DNA from: Pachypanchax playfairii
Lineage: Eukaryota; Chordata; Actinopteri; Cyprinodontiformes; Aplocheilidae
Length of the DNA stretch: 64,000 nt
Reading direction: 5' to 3'
Assembly (NCBI GenBank): GCA_006937955.1
Contig: SSNP01000134.1
Coordinates: 462,657 to 526,656, forward strand
Shown here: positions 1 through 11,546 of the stretch, piece by piece
Layout: each line of letters begins with the position of its first letter
Position numbering within the stretch: position 1 is the stretch's first letter
Made by a program: the position numbers and the translations under genes
Notes under the pieces: model-generated
Told to the model about the DNA's origin: nothing
The model's database searches: none
Seen by the model: the letters and a program-made list of their open reading frames with translations, nothing else

Positions 1-26
1 TGTATCTTCTTTCTGTTTGTCTGTAG

Positions 27-278
27 CCTCCAAATCCCCCAGCTACATCGGTTCCTATTTCCGGGTATGGAATTTTTTTCCCTTTACCTTTAAGCCCAAT
101 TTGTGTACAGCTTCAACTTAATTTCAATATTTATTCTAACAGTTTTAGGTATGGAGAACTTGATTATTGGAATTCTGAAAAAAGCGATCTTCCTGCTCAA
201 CCTCCTGCTCGACCACCTCCTCCTGTTCAGGGCCCAGGAGTGCCAAGACCAATCCCTGCAAAAGAGGTGCCACCTTGA
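27..278 (+). CDS. 3' end of an unrecognised gene with a proline-rich C terminus (last two exons)
   Basis: Two exons can be joined. The first is 27-64, after a TAG acceptor at 24-26 and before a GT donor at 65. The second is 149-278, after the acceptor TTTTAG and ending in TGA. Phases agree: 38 nt leaves two bases, completed by the G at 149. The joined reading ends with a tail that includes YGELDYWNSEK, then PPARPPPPV and finally AKEVPP, so at least 54 residues are visible. The tail is rich in proline and contains an RPPPPV-like stretch of the kind bound by SH3 domains. The rest of the gene lies upstream of the window. I do not recognise the protein; a cytoplasmic tail of a membrane protein or an adaptor are both possible. 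A likely poly(A) signal (AATAAA) lies near 569. The exon structure is fairly secure and the identity is unknown. Confidence 0.6.
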   Translation, partial: PPNPPATSVPISGYGIFFPLPLSPICVQLQLNFNIYSNSFRYGELDYWNSEKSDLPAQPPARPPPPVQGPGVPRPIPAKEVPP

Positions 279-1180
279 TGCTTGTTTTCTTCTCTTTCTG
301 TGAGTGTATTTGTGTTTAAGAAGAGACTATCCTAAAACACTGTGAAAACAAGACACTCATTGCAATCTGACTGTTATTTTGTGGTGGAGGTTAACAGGCT
401 GGTTCATTTTTATCATTACAGATGGGGTTTTATTTGTCTTCATCAATTTAATATTTATACACTTGACATGGGAAATTAAAAGAAAAATACTGTGTTTTAT
501 AGATATTTTTCCTAAAATATTTTAGAACTTGTGGTCATTTTGATTGTTGAAGTTGTATTATTGTTGTAATAAAATAATATACTGTTGGTTTATGTTGTTT
601 TTAATGTATGTGTTTCCACGTTGTCACCCCAGTATGACACATGCAGAAGAAATGTGATGCAGTGATATGTTGCTAGGCCAGTTTCTGTGTGTACTGTTCA
701 AATAGTTCATTTGAGCTCTAGCCTATTTTAAGTTGTTTTTAATTTTAATTTTGCATAAGATGAACAGCAGTGCTTTCTTCCTGAGAAGAATAGTGTGTGT
801 GTGTGTGTGTGTGTACACACCCTGTGATGGGCAGATCAAGTTAGAGACAATTAGGAAAGATTGTTGTTCATCTCCCAATCATCCTAAGTAAATCCACATA
901 TTCCAATGTACATGGTTGAAAAGTTCCAATTAATATAATTTCATCTTTGATCAGACCAAGTCATTGTTGGTGTAACCACAACATCATAGTGGGATCAAAC
1001 CTTAGAATAAATGTCATCTAATTTGAATGTGATAAATCATCAGGTAGACATTTGTCCTCTTAATCCACAATCTACAGACCAGCATTTGACTGTCTTCACA
1101 CGCTCTCACGCCACACATCCATTTTCTCACGCTGATAAAAAAACAGGGAAAAAAACACGTCTTTTATTTCAAAAATATGA
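279..1180. other. 3' UTR of the upstream gene and spacer, with a GT microsatellite
   Basis: No coding potential stands out here. The first ~300 bases are the probable 3' UTR of the upstream gene. A (GT)n run lies at 792-814. The rest is AT-rich spacer leading into the pstk promoter. Confidence 0.6.
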
Positions 1181-1358
1181 TTCCAGGAAGTGACGTATTG
1201 TTTGCGGGCTAGCTTTGCAAATTTATTTTGAAAATATTATTTTCGGAAGTCAGGTGTTTTTCTGACGTATTAATGCGGAAGTTTGTTATCATTTCAATGG
1301 AAACAACCGTGTAACTTTTTGTGAATATCGGAGTTTTGAAGCGGTTCTCCAGTAGCAC
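1181..1358 (+). promoter_or_regulatory. pstk promoter with repeated ETS-like and CRE-like motifs
   Basis: Three GGAAGT cores (1186-1191, 1245-1250, 1277-1282) and two TGACGTA motifs (1191-1197 and 1263-1269) lie within 180 bp upstream of the pstk start. GGAAG next to TGACG is the ETS plus CRE/ATF arrangement common at TATA-less housekeeping promoters. The motifs are seen; promoter function is inferred. Confidence 0.5.
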
Positions 1359-3140
1359 ATGGCAGCAGCAGAGTCCCGGAGGGTCGTCGGTGCTCCGGCT
1401 TGTCTGTGCGTCCTCTGCGGGCTGCCTGCGGCCGGGAAGTCCTCGCTGGCCAGAAGGCTACTCGGTACCGCTGCAGACTGTGGATGGAGAGCTGCTTTGG
1501 TGTCGTACGATGACCTTATCCCAGCGCAGGCCTTTCAGTCTAAAGTCATCGGAGATTGCGTCAAATTCAAAGAAATGGTAAGAACTCAACCATCAACATT
1601 TACACAGGATTTCAAACTTAAATGAGTCAATTTGTCATCATGCTCTTTAATGTAAAAGAAAATGTTTCTAGTGATGACTTAAAAAAAAAATCAAAACATA
1701 CATTTTATTTTGTTAAGTATGTTTCAAATTGGATATGCATTGGGGTAGAAATAAAAATATAATCAAAATATATTGCAGATTTTTTTTTTTTTTTAGTATA
1801 TTATTTGGATTTGGACTTTGATGATGATCGGAGAAACAAAAGCATAGCTAATGACACCAAAGATCGTTTAGGTGGTTTAACTTTCTATTAGTTACTTATA
1901 AACATTTACAGTGCTGTTCTACAAATAATTCAATTTTTGTTGTATACTTGAAGCCTTTAAGTTTTCATTTAACATGCATTTTCTTTTTCCAGCCCACAAA
2001 CTGGAGGTCCCACAGACAAGCGGTGTTGCAGAGTATTGAGCAGTTTTTGGACAGACCTGACGTGTTTGTGAAACTGCCAAGCAGTTCTCTGATTGATCCG
2101 GCTGGATGGAAACAATGTACTGGAGCGCTGCTGCAGCCTGAAGGCTCCAAGTCTGACAATACGCCGCTTCTCTTCCTTTTAGATGACAACTTTTACTATC
2201 CAAGCATGAGATATGAAGTGCACCAGCTGGCAAGAAAACGTATTGACTCTTTAACAGATTCTCATCATGCTTTATTGTCACAATAGAAAGTTGTGAAATG
2301 TTGTTTGATGCAGGTTCGCTGGGTTTCTGCCAGGTGTACCTACGTTGTGATTTGGAGTCCTGCATCAGCAGAAACCAAAGAAGATCTCAACCTGTTCCCT
2401 CTGAGGTGATACTGGAGATGGAGAAGCGTTTGGAGCCTCCAAATCCTCTAAAGAACTTGTGGGAAATGCAAAGCATCTCACTTAACTCAACAGACGGTGT
2501 GTCTGCAAGTGACATGTAAGACGGCAGATGTGGATTTCTAGTGATCTTTTATTCTGCCTTTCTTTTTATTGTGTGAATTGTCATCAGACAGAAGGTGATG
2601 GAGTTGATATCTTCCGCTCTAAATAATCCTCTGAGCCCAGTGGAAGAAGATGCAGATCAAAAGGTGGCTCAAATCTGTTGTACATAATCAAAATTTCAAG
2701 TGTGAAGCTGCACAAGTGGCTCATTTCATACTATTTGATGTGCTGCAGGAAGCTGATCGCCTGAAATGCGCCACTAGCGTGGTCCACCGGGCCGACCAGG
2801 CCTGTCGACGCCTTATATCTGAAGCTATGAAGACAGCCAGAGGTCAGTTGCTAGCATTCTTTTTTCAATTAACAGTCAGTTGTCCAAACAAATTGATGAC
2901 TTTCATCCTGTAATTTTAGACAATCAAGTACCTTCAGAACAAATGCGCTTACTGGCTACGCAGTTGAACGAAGGTAAAGCAACATTCCTGCACAACCTGC
3001 GAAAACAGTTCCTTCAGGAAGCGCCTTTGCTTCAGGAGGAGGACGTCGATGTCGACCACGTGGTGAAAAAAGCTGTGGAAAGTGTCTTCGATGTCAAAAA
3101 GAGGGAAATCCTGTCGAGATGCATCAACAACTATACATAA
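1359..3140 (+). CDS. pstk: L-seryl-tRNA(Sec) kinase (phosphoseryl-tRNA kinase)
   Basis: This enzyme phosphorylates Ser-tRNA(Sec) with ATP. SepSecS then converts the product to Sec-tRNA(Sec), so it serves selenoprotein synthesis in the cytosol. Six exons join in phase: 1359-1577, 1993-2239, 2314-2515, 2588-2663, 2749-2842 and 2920-3140. They total 1059 nt and 352 residues, against about 348 in human. The P-loop GLPAAGKS lies at residues 21-28. The family stretch LLDDNFYYPSMRYEVHQLAR is in exon 2, and SLGFCQVYLRCDLESCISRN and RLEPPNPLKN are in exon 3. The start is the first ATG of a CpG-containing first exon after ETS-like motifs. The donor of exon 4 (AAG|GTGGCT) is weak but needed for phase. 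AATAAA lies near 3178. The gene is convergent with ikzf5. No break is seen. Confidence 0.93.
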
Positions 3141-4163
3141 CTTTAAATATATGATGCTCTTGATGTATTTCAGTGTAAATAAATATCGTTTTCCAAACAT
3201 TTATTGATTTAAAAAAGCACATTTATCAAAATTCCCCTCAAACATTTACACAATCTCCACAAATATAAGCTATAAGGAATAATTACCTGCTTTTATATTC
3301 ATTTTCTCTCAATAAATTCATCAAACAAGTTCACTGGTTTACTAATTCCTTCTTTTAGTCGGGTAGATATCAATCAGCGTCAGCTGACATCACATGTTCC
3401 GGAGCTCCACCAGGTTTTTAGAGTGTCTCACCGTGACATGCCAAACAGCTGATGACTTGATTTAGCACAACAAACGAGGTGTAATACTACAACGCTACTC
3501 AACAATAGATTCATGTTCATTTCAAAAAAGTATGAAAAAAGGAAGTAAAATTGAGGTATAGATAAAAATCCCAACAATAAGCAGGATTTTAATGAGGTTT
3601 GCTGGACACGTGTCATTCTTAGATGCAACAATTCAGTAGAAAAAGAGGTGAAAATGGATCGTGATGCATTTGAAGTCAATACTGTTTTGGTTGCGAGAGG
3701 AAAAAAGACTTGAGTAGCTGCCGGAACAGCTGGGAGGAAAACCTTAACGTCCATCCATGAGGAAATAAAAATAAAGAAAAGTACGTTAGTCGTACAGTGC
3801 AGGTGTAATATAAATATTCAAATCTGTAATTTACACACTACACTGAAAACATCAAAGTCTTTTTGTTAATAAGATAAAAACAGTTTTAACTGCAGATCAT
3901 TACTTTTCGGGGATTAATGGAATTCATTCAGAAGTTTTTTTAAATGCTCTTCTGCTTCTGATAACACTAAATAAGGTGATTTATTTGTATTTAAAAGCTC
4001 ATGATCACTTTAAGTTGAAAGTAGCATTTAGATCTATAGCCTAAAATAAATCTTTATTTCGCAGTCCAAATGTATTTATTGCTAATATAATTTACTCTTA
4101 GCTGATCGTATCTGCTTTGCTTCACAATCTGGTTTCACTCAAGCAAATTGAAAGAGTGTGTTG
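3141..4163. other. 3' UTRs between convergent pstk and ikzf5
   Basis: The first ~60 bases are the pstk 3' UTR. Most of the rest probably belongs to the ikzf5 3' UTR on the minus strand, where TTTATT (AATAAA in reverse) occurs more than once, for example near 4051. Open frames here, such as a 108-residue minus frame at 3428-3754, have no family resemblance. Confidence 0.5.
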
Positions 4164-5589
4164 TCACTTTTTATGTTGTCCACGAGCAAAATGACATGCA
4201 AAATTGTATTTATCGATACACATGTGACCACAGATGTTGCACTGGAATGGATGTTCATAACCATGGCAGCCCATGTGAATAGTATAAAGGATATTATCAG
4301 AGAAGTCAATATCACAATGTTGACATTTATGTAGGAGTTGTTGGTCTGGAACAGCTGGGACAGGAGTGGGTGTGCTCGCCTGGCTGTTGCTCACACTCCC
4401 GGTGTTTGTGTTGTTTTCCAAGCCAAATCCAGGAACGGGACTGCAGCGTTCATGTCCTGAGGTGGGGGATTCTTTAGGTGGAGATGTTTGTACCCCGTTG
4501 GAACACACTGAAATCTGCTCACTGGAGACGTGCTGGATCAGAATTGGTTTCTCGTCTGTTAAAGACTCCCTGTCAGGGGATGTGGGAGTCTGAGGTTCAG
4601 GGTGAAGGCTGGTCAGCTGGCCAGCAAGTGCAGAAAGGTGATCCAGCGAGTTTGTAAAACCATTCATACTCCGTGTGCGGCTTTCGTTCTCATCTACCTT
4701 GGGGGGAGTTTTATACTCGCTGCTGTTTAAATGGTGAATCTTGTGGGATAAGTCATTCAAATAATCAGACCTCGGTAACACCATGGAGGGAGGGTTTAAG
4801 TTGATCAGGAGACGCCGGCTGAAGCCCAACGAGCTTGTCCTCTTCTGCAAAGAGCTCAACATTCTCTTGTTGGAGAAAGGAGAACGGACACCCCTTGTTG
4901 GCAGAAGCTTGTGCCGACGACGCCGATGGTGAGACAGGTTGCTGCGGTCACTACATCGAAAGGCGCAGAGATCACACTTATACGGTTTCTCTCCCGTGTG
5001 TGAGCGCATGTGGGCTTCCAAGTGGCGCTCATATGCAGAAGCGAAGGGGCACAGCTGACAACGATGAGGTTTTTCACCTGAAAGAATAAACAAAATGCCA
5101 CATTACTGAGTATTCTGCAGCGTAAGAGTGAATAGAAGGAGGTGTGTGGCACACACACATTCATGCAATAGAAAGACTGACCTGTATGGATGCGGATGTG
5201 CTCTATTAAACGAGCCATGCCTTTATTGGCATAGCTGCAGTAGCTGCACTTATATTTTCCATCGCATGTCCTCTCCAGGCCGTCCATCTGAACATCTGAC
5301 ACATCCTCCACAGGCAGGCTCACCTCCACAGAGGGCGGGTCCAGACCGTTCTTCTCACATCTTGGGGCAACTAAAAACACAAACAAATTAACATCACCAC
5401 CCTAATATGTATTTATCTGAGACATATTTGTGAAGCAGTCTTGGTTCTTATACCGGCTTGAAACTGCTCCGTTGTCTCCTTTTCTCCACAAACTGAGCCA
5501 GAGATCATGTTGACATGTTGGGTTTGCTGGCTTAGGTATTCTTGAAATTCCTTTACGAAGTCCACAGGTTCACTCTTAATCTCTTCCAT
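4164..5589 (-). CDS. ikzf5: Ikaros-family zinc finger protein 5 (Pegasus)
   Basis: This is a nuclear C2H2 zinc finger transcription factor of the Ikaros family. Three minus-strand exons join in phase: 5454-5589, 5182-5370 and 4164-5077. They total 1239 nt and 412 residues, against 419 in human. The N terminus reads DFVKEFQEYLSQQTQHVNMI, very like Pegasus. Three DNA-binding C2H2 fingers lie at about residues 85-107, 113-135 and 141-164, with TGEKP linkers. The central region is Ser/Pro-rich and low in conservation. Two C-terminal fingers (about 359-381 and 387-410, ending ACHFARGQHKK) form the family dimerisation module. Having three N-terminal fingers instead of four is typical of Pegasus. 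The gene is tail-to-tail with pstk and head-to-head with acadsb. Confidence 0.95.
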
Positions 5590-6376
5590 TTTATTTAATA
5601 TCTACTGCATATGAAACATCCAAACATCAGACAATGCTGAGACGTATTACGGTTGGTAACCTGCTAGCTATTTTAAAGCCGTATGGATAGCTATTAGCAA
5701 TTATGCTAACCCTTCTTAGCTTTTTCCATTTCATCAGAAGCTTTTCTTTAAAAACATGTGTTTAACACTATATTCACAAAGGTTCTATCATTTATATTTA
5801 AGCTTCGAACAACATTAACTCCGAACAAAATAGAAAAACGCTCCAGTTCTTTGCAATGAAGATACAATTGTTACCGTCTGAACGGCTGTTAGCTTCTGTT
5901 TTTTTTTCTGATGCATTTGTGGTTACGCAAACGCAACTGTTGCCTTTGTTTACAATCGGAAAACATACAGAATCTAAACGTCATATAAGATCTTTTTTCC
6001 TCATGTATTTCTTCTTTTCATTATTTGTAACGTAGTGGATATTTTACTTCATATTTTATCGAAACAACGGACTTGAAAAATGATTACAGGGAGTTTGTTC
6101 TGACAATCAAACGTGTTTTGGCCAGTCTTGCCATAGACACAGAGTTTCTTTTGGACAACATGACAACGATAAACCAGAACGTTTTTAATTACGATAATTA
6201 CGACTAATTTGCCATTTCTGATTTCAAATGTTAGAAAAATGCAACAATAAAAACGTCCTTATACCTAAGTGCAACATTACCAACAAACGTCAATTTTGAG
6301 ATATTGCAGTTTCAAATTCCCCATGAAGGCAGCACAGCCTTCTGGTGGTCGGTTCGTGAACTCATCATAACAAACC
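5590..6376. promoter_or_regulatory. divergent promoter region between ikzf5 and acadsb
   Basis: The two start codons are 788 bp apart in head-to-head orientation, and no other gene lies between them. The region should hold both 5' UTRs and both promoters. No TATA box is obvious at either side. Shared control is an inference from the geometry. Confidence 0.5.
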
Positions 6377-9105
6377 ATGGCTGCACCGTTGGTCAGGAGT
6401 GTTTCAAAGGTGAGACTGTATATTAAAGTTTTAGTTATTGTTTTATAACCGTTTCCTGTTTGAAGAGGCCGTCTGTTTTCCTGTTAACGCGTCTTTTATC
6501 TGCGTAACGTGGCTGTGGCCAATTCGTGACGTTGACGTTATATTATGCTAACCTTGGCTAAAACACAAAGTTGTTTCATCGTTATAACGTCGCTATTAAT
6601 AGATGACATAAATGCCGAACCTCCGAGTGAGTATGTGTATGTGTCAAAATCATTTCCACTCATGTCTCGATGGATTTTAGTCCCTCAGACAGATTTGTGG
6701 ACCACGGAGGACATGGCAGTCTGGACTGAAGAGCAGGAGCATTTCTGCCCCGGCAGCTGAAGCTTCCAGCCAGGCAGGTGGAGGAGTTACCTCTTTTCCT
6801 CCCCTTCAAACATATTCAGAGGAGGAAAGCATAATGAGGGAAGCAGGTGAGCAGGAAAACGGATTTCATTCCGCTGAAGACGGATGGACACGTGAACTTG
6901 TTTGTGATGTTTGTTGACAGTAAGAAAATACGCACGCGAGCGCATCGCCCCCTTTGTGTCAAAGATGGATGAAGATTCTGCTATGAGTGAAGAAGTGATC
7001 AAATCTCTATTTGAACAGGGTGTATGTAACTTTTTACATGATCAATTACAGTTTTTCCCATTGAAAAGTGTCAATAAATTGGTTTTTCTTTGCAGTAATT
7101 TAACTTCTTTATCTTTTTGACAGCTTATGGGAATTGAAATTGACCCGGAGTACGGTGGCACCGGTTCCTCGTTCTTCTCCTCTATCCTGGTCATCGAAGA
7201 GCTTGCGAAGGTGGATCCATCTGTGGCTGTGCTCTGTGACATCCAGAACACGCTCATCAACACACTGTTTGTTAAACTTGGCACCCCTGCCCAGAAGGAC
7301 AAGTACCTGAACCGACTGTCCACTGACATGGTGAGATATTTGTACATCATTCCAAACAGCAGGAATCTTGCATGAAAATGGAAAACATGCGCAGAATGTT
7401 TTAGTTACAAATAAAGAGCAATTGTTTAAAATGTAAATAGTGTTTCTTCCTGCTGTTAAAGCTTTTCTGCTTTTTCATAAAGGTTGGAAGCTTCTGCCTC
7501 TCTGAAGCCGAATCAGGAAGTGATGCTTTTTCTCTGAAGACTCGCGCTGACAAACACAAGGACTATTACGTAATCAATGGATCCAAGATGTGGATCAGTA
7601 ATGCAGAGCATGCAGGTGTCTTCCTGGTGATGGCCAATGTTGATCCTTCTGCCGTCAGTAACTCGCCACATTCTAATTTGCAGTATTTGTTTTCCGAATT
7701 TTGAAAACAGATTTTTTTTATATTCATGCTTGTATTATTTTCGTCCTCTTTTCTCATTGGCAGGGATACAGAGGGATCACTTGCTTCATTGTGGACCGGG
7801 ACACTGAGGGACTTGAGATTTGTAAGAAGGAAAACAAGCTTGGCCTGCGTGCATCTTCCACCTGCCCTCTGAACTTTGATAACGTCAAGGTGAAGCAGAA
7901 CACTCTGAGCTGATGTCAGCCAAGTGCATGCTGGGATTTTTACTAATGCCCTGCTCTCTAATGTAGGTACCAGAGAAGAATATTTTAGGAGAAGCTGGAC
8001 ACGGATATAAGTATGCCATCGGTATGTTGAATGAGGGCAGGATTGGAATTGCAGCGCAGGTAAATAAAGATCTGCTTAATCGGAATATTTTGTTGACATG
8101 TAAAACAGTGAGACGTGCTAAGTTTGTCTCACTGTGCTACAGATGCTTGGGCTGGCGCAGGGTTGCTTCGACCACACGGTTCCTTACACCAGACAGAGAG
8201 TGCAGTTTGGAAAACGGATCTTTGACTTTCAGGTTCCAATCCTCAAAAAATGTGTTTCAGCAGAATAGCTCAATAACTATGCATGTTTAGTTTTTGTGTT
8301 TATTTTTGTTTTGTCTTGTTTTATGTTTCAGGGAATGCAGCATCAAATAGCCCACGTAGCGACACAGATCGAAGCTGCACGGCTGCTGACGTACAACGCC
8401 GCTCGTCTGAAAGAAGCTGGGAGAGCTTTTATTAAGGAGGCCTGCATGGCTAAATACTTTGCAGCAGAGGTTATTTTGTGAAGCTGTTTCTGTATTTGTA
8501 AGATTTATAGCAACTCTTTTATGGGAATCCGATTCATTTCTTTGTCTTTTATTTCATCGTAATCAGGTTGCAACCCTGACCACATCAAAATGCATCGAAT
8601 GGATGGGTGGAGTGGGCTTCACCAAAGACTACCCCGTCGAGAAATTCTACAGAGACTGTAAAATTGGTGAGATTGTTTTACACCTCGTGAGAGAGACCTG
8701 GCCTGTTTTGATTTGTTTCAGATAGTTTAGGTGGTGGAAGCTGAACTGAATCGAGGAGGTTCAGGTGTAGCTGTTTGCGATTGGACCAGAATGTGAGGGT
8801 GTAATTTGACTCTGGAGGAATGTTCCCATTGTGACCCCTCATAATGTCATTATATCAGCACAGAACAACGCAAGCTGCTGCGCAACATGTTGTTTTTAGC
8901 ATTTTGACCTCCTGGATTTTAAACCATCTTTAAAAAAATGAAACAAAAACAAAACCCTTTTTGTTTTTCAGAGTTGAAAACTTTAGACTCAAACTGACTC
9001 AGATAATCTGTTTTGTTCCGTTTTGCAGGAACCATCTACGAAGGCACAACAAATGTCCAGCTGTCCACTATGGCCAAGTTCATTGACAAGGAGTACGACC
9101 ACTAA
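6377..9105 (+). CDS. acadsb: short/branched-chain specific acyl-CoA dehydrogenase, mitochondrial
   Basis: This FAD flavoenzyme oxidises 2-methylbutyryl-CoA in isoleucine breakdown in the mitochondrial matrix and passes electrons to ETF. Eleven exons join in phase: 6377-6409, 6693-6846, 6921-7021, 7124-7330, 7483-7653, 7764-7889, 7967-8059, 8143-8232, 8332-8469, 8567-8666 and 9029-9105. They total 1290 nt and 429 residues (human 432). The first ~45 residues are rich in Arg, Ser and Ala, as in a mitochondrial targeting peptide. Family blocks include GIEIDPEYGGTGSSF, GSFCLSEAESGSD, YYVINGSKMWISNAEHAG, LGLRASSTCPL, NEGRIGIAAQMLGLAQGC and KCIEWMGGVGFTKDYPVEK. The catalytic base is Glu409 in IYEGTTN, and it is intact. 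Exon 2 is the least conserved; an alternative acceptor (TTTTAG at 6675-6680) is possible. Confidence 0.95.
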
Positions 9106-11279
9106 AAGCATCCAGCCATAAACTGATAAACCTGCTGTTACACTCCATCTTTTCATTTTTAGGGTCAGTTTCAGTGCTGTTGACTTCTCTTTACAGAGTT
9201 TTATTGCACCTTTGTCGTATTATTGCAGAAGTTGTTAGTTTTTTGTGGTCTGTTTGATGTCCATTGCTTATTCAGATGTCCCAAAAAATCCATTTTAATT
9301 TGTTTTAGACCTTTAATATCACATCCCCCTATATTTATTTTGTCTTTAGGACATTTAATGATCAGTTATGTGGGAATCACCGAGTGAATGTCTGAAAGAA
9401 TTTGACTGTGATCAGATTATTCAGTGCCTTTGGAAAATCTGCTACTAATAAGAATTTAGCACAAGGTGGATTGTAACATTTTTCCCATTTATCTTATTCT
9501 CATATTTAGAATTATCTGTCAACATTAAATGTAAAAGAATCTACAGTGTTTGCGGTTGTTTAAGTGTAATACCCGGATGTTCCACTAGATGGCAGCACTT
9601 TCCTGAGCGACATCATCTCTCTTTAGTGGAGGCATCACCTCAGTGAAATGCCAGTCAATTATCATGTCTTTTAACGGCGTGTCACTTCTGATGATATTTG
9701 ATATTAATTTAATTAGGCAGGTGCTTCAGATGAAAAGAGGCTGTCGTGCATAATTCACTCATTGATCATTTTGTAGTTGAGGCTAATTAAATTTCGACAG
9801 CCCTGCTTGTGCTGTGTAAAATATGTCTATTGTTTAAGCTGCGTCCAGCAATTACACACCCACCACTTAGGAAGAATTATGTTGTTCTCACAGTGATGTC
9901 TGTTTAACAAAGAAAATATACAAATTAAACAACAATACCACTGTTCAATGGTAGAAATAATAATAAAAATACATGCAAAAAGCTTCAGATTTACTGTGTT
10001 GATATATGCACAAATTTAGATCTCAGAATCCCAGTTCATGAGATAACATTGGATCCATGTGTGAACTTTACTCAGAGAAAAAATTGCTTCTTAAAATCAG
10101 TCTTAAATAATAATTAATGTATTTCAATCTTTTATTTCCGCCTCCCTTCTGCTCCCAGTTATCCGTTTAATTAAGATAATCAGCTGAAAACACACGGCTG
10201 TTTTTCACTTTGCTCTCCCAAATGCAGCTCAGCTATCCTCTTTCTCCGCCCCCATCTTTAACACAGCTATGAGACCTCTAATTATGCAAGGATTCAAGTA
10301 GCTTTTCACAAAACACAGTGTTGTCCTTTAGCTGTGGAGAGCGCTCGAGCGACTGAAAGGACAGGCTGTGTACTTGTAGGTTGAGCAAATTCAATTTGTT
10401 TGATTAGTCCTCTGCGTCTGCTTCAGGTTTGGTTTAAATGATAAAATGTGAAGTGCATATTACTTTTTATTTCCCTTCACAAGTTTCGGAAACCGATCAG
10501 AATTTTCACACTGTGTTCACAGTAAACTGAAACGTTTCAACAGAGATTTTTTTTATTTAAATTGAGTCTCCCTCCAAAAAAGAACATGTTTCCAGACTCT
10601 TTAGGGGTTTATGATTCAAACCAGTTGCATTTGATGTACCATCACATACACTTATAATCAGCTTCATCTAGAAATTGTTATATTTGACAGGAACAAGACT
10701 GTTTACATCCTTAGAAGATCACCTGTTGGTTCTGTGGGGGGGTTGCGTAAAGTTGATTTTAAAAGGATGTAACATGATGGGAAGCATTCAATTTGTAACT
10801 TGCCTGAAGCTCTTCCTGACTAATGAAATTACATTCAAGTCAGGGAGGTCCGGTCCAGGTAGAATGCACATATTCCTCTTTTGCTGACGGCAGAAAGAGA
10901 TAAATCACAGCCCACATCCAGACAGATCACTTTTTGGATCAATAAATATTTAATATAGCTCTTTATATTTATCGTGATTCTAAATAATCCCTTTTGATGA
11001 TACAAAAATGACATTTTTCCGCTGTTTGGTGCGTAAAATATCTGCGTAATATGCAGATTAAATACAACTTCTAGTATGTGTGATAATCTCTGCACCATTT
11101 ATTCAATTTACTGACAGGTGATTGTGGCTCGTGTACGCCAACCTCACCACCCACAACCCCCCGAGACATTTTCCTCTTTAATCTAATTGGATGATAAGTG
11201 GGTGCGTTTCTGTGAAGCCCGGAGCCAAAACGCTTGCGCGGCCTTCTTGGTTCGGAGTCTGTTCTCGTTACAGCCCCTC
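9106..11279. other. spacer between acadsb and hmx3 with a possible regulatory element
   Basis: The start is the acadsb 3' UTR; an ATTAAA near 9524 may be its poly(A) signal. No exon is visible in the rest. A compact, repeat-free stretch at about 10130-10400 combines several TAAT and AATTAAG words with GC-balanced sequence, the usual look of a conserved enhancer beside a homeobox gene. A TAAGTGGGTGCG word at 11195-11206 partly resembles the published NKX5/HMX consensus CAAGTGCGTG. Both regulatory readings are inferences. Confidence 0.35.
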
Positions 11280-11546
11280 GCGTTTTCATCTACAATCTCA
11301 TTTGCTGTTGTACCGACCCAACAGCAGAGACCGAGCGCATTTTAACTCGGATGGCATTTTCATTTCATCAGTTCAGCGCAAGTTTGACGCAGTGATCTCT
11401 GCGCATTCATACCGGAGGAGACTTTCTGACTCTCTTTGCCCATTTCTTTTCACATGTTTCTAACAAAGACTGAACATATTGCAAATACTTTTGAGGTGCT
11501 TTTGATTTAATATTTTTTTATGGTCATTCATATTGGACAGTAAACG

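Noticed and set aside
1919..2365. 148-residue minus frame over pstk
   Set aside because: It overlaps two pstk exons on the opposite strand and shows no domain.
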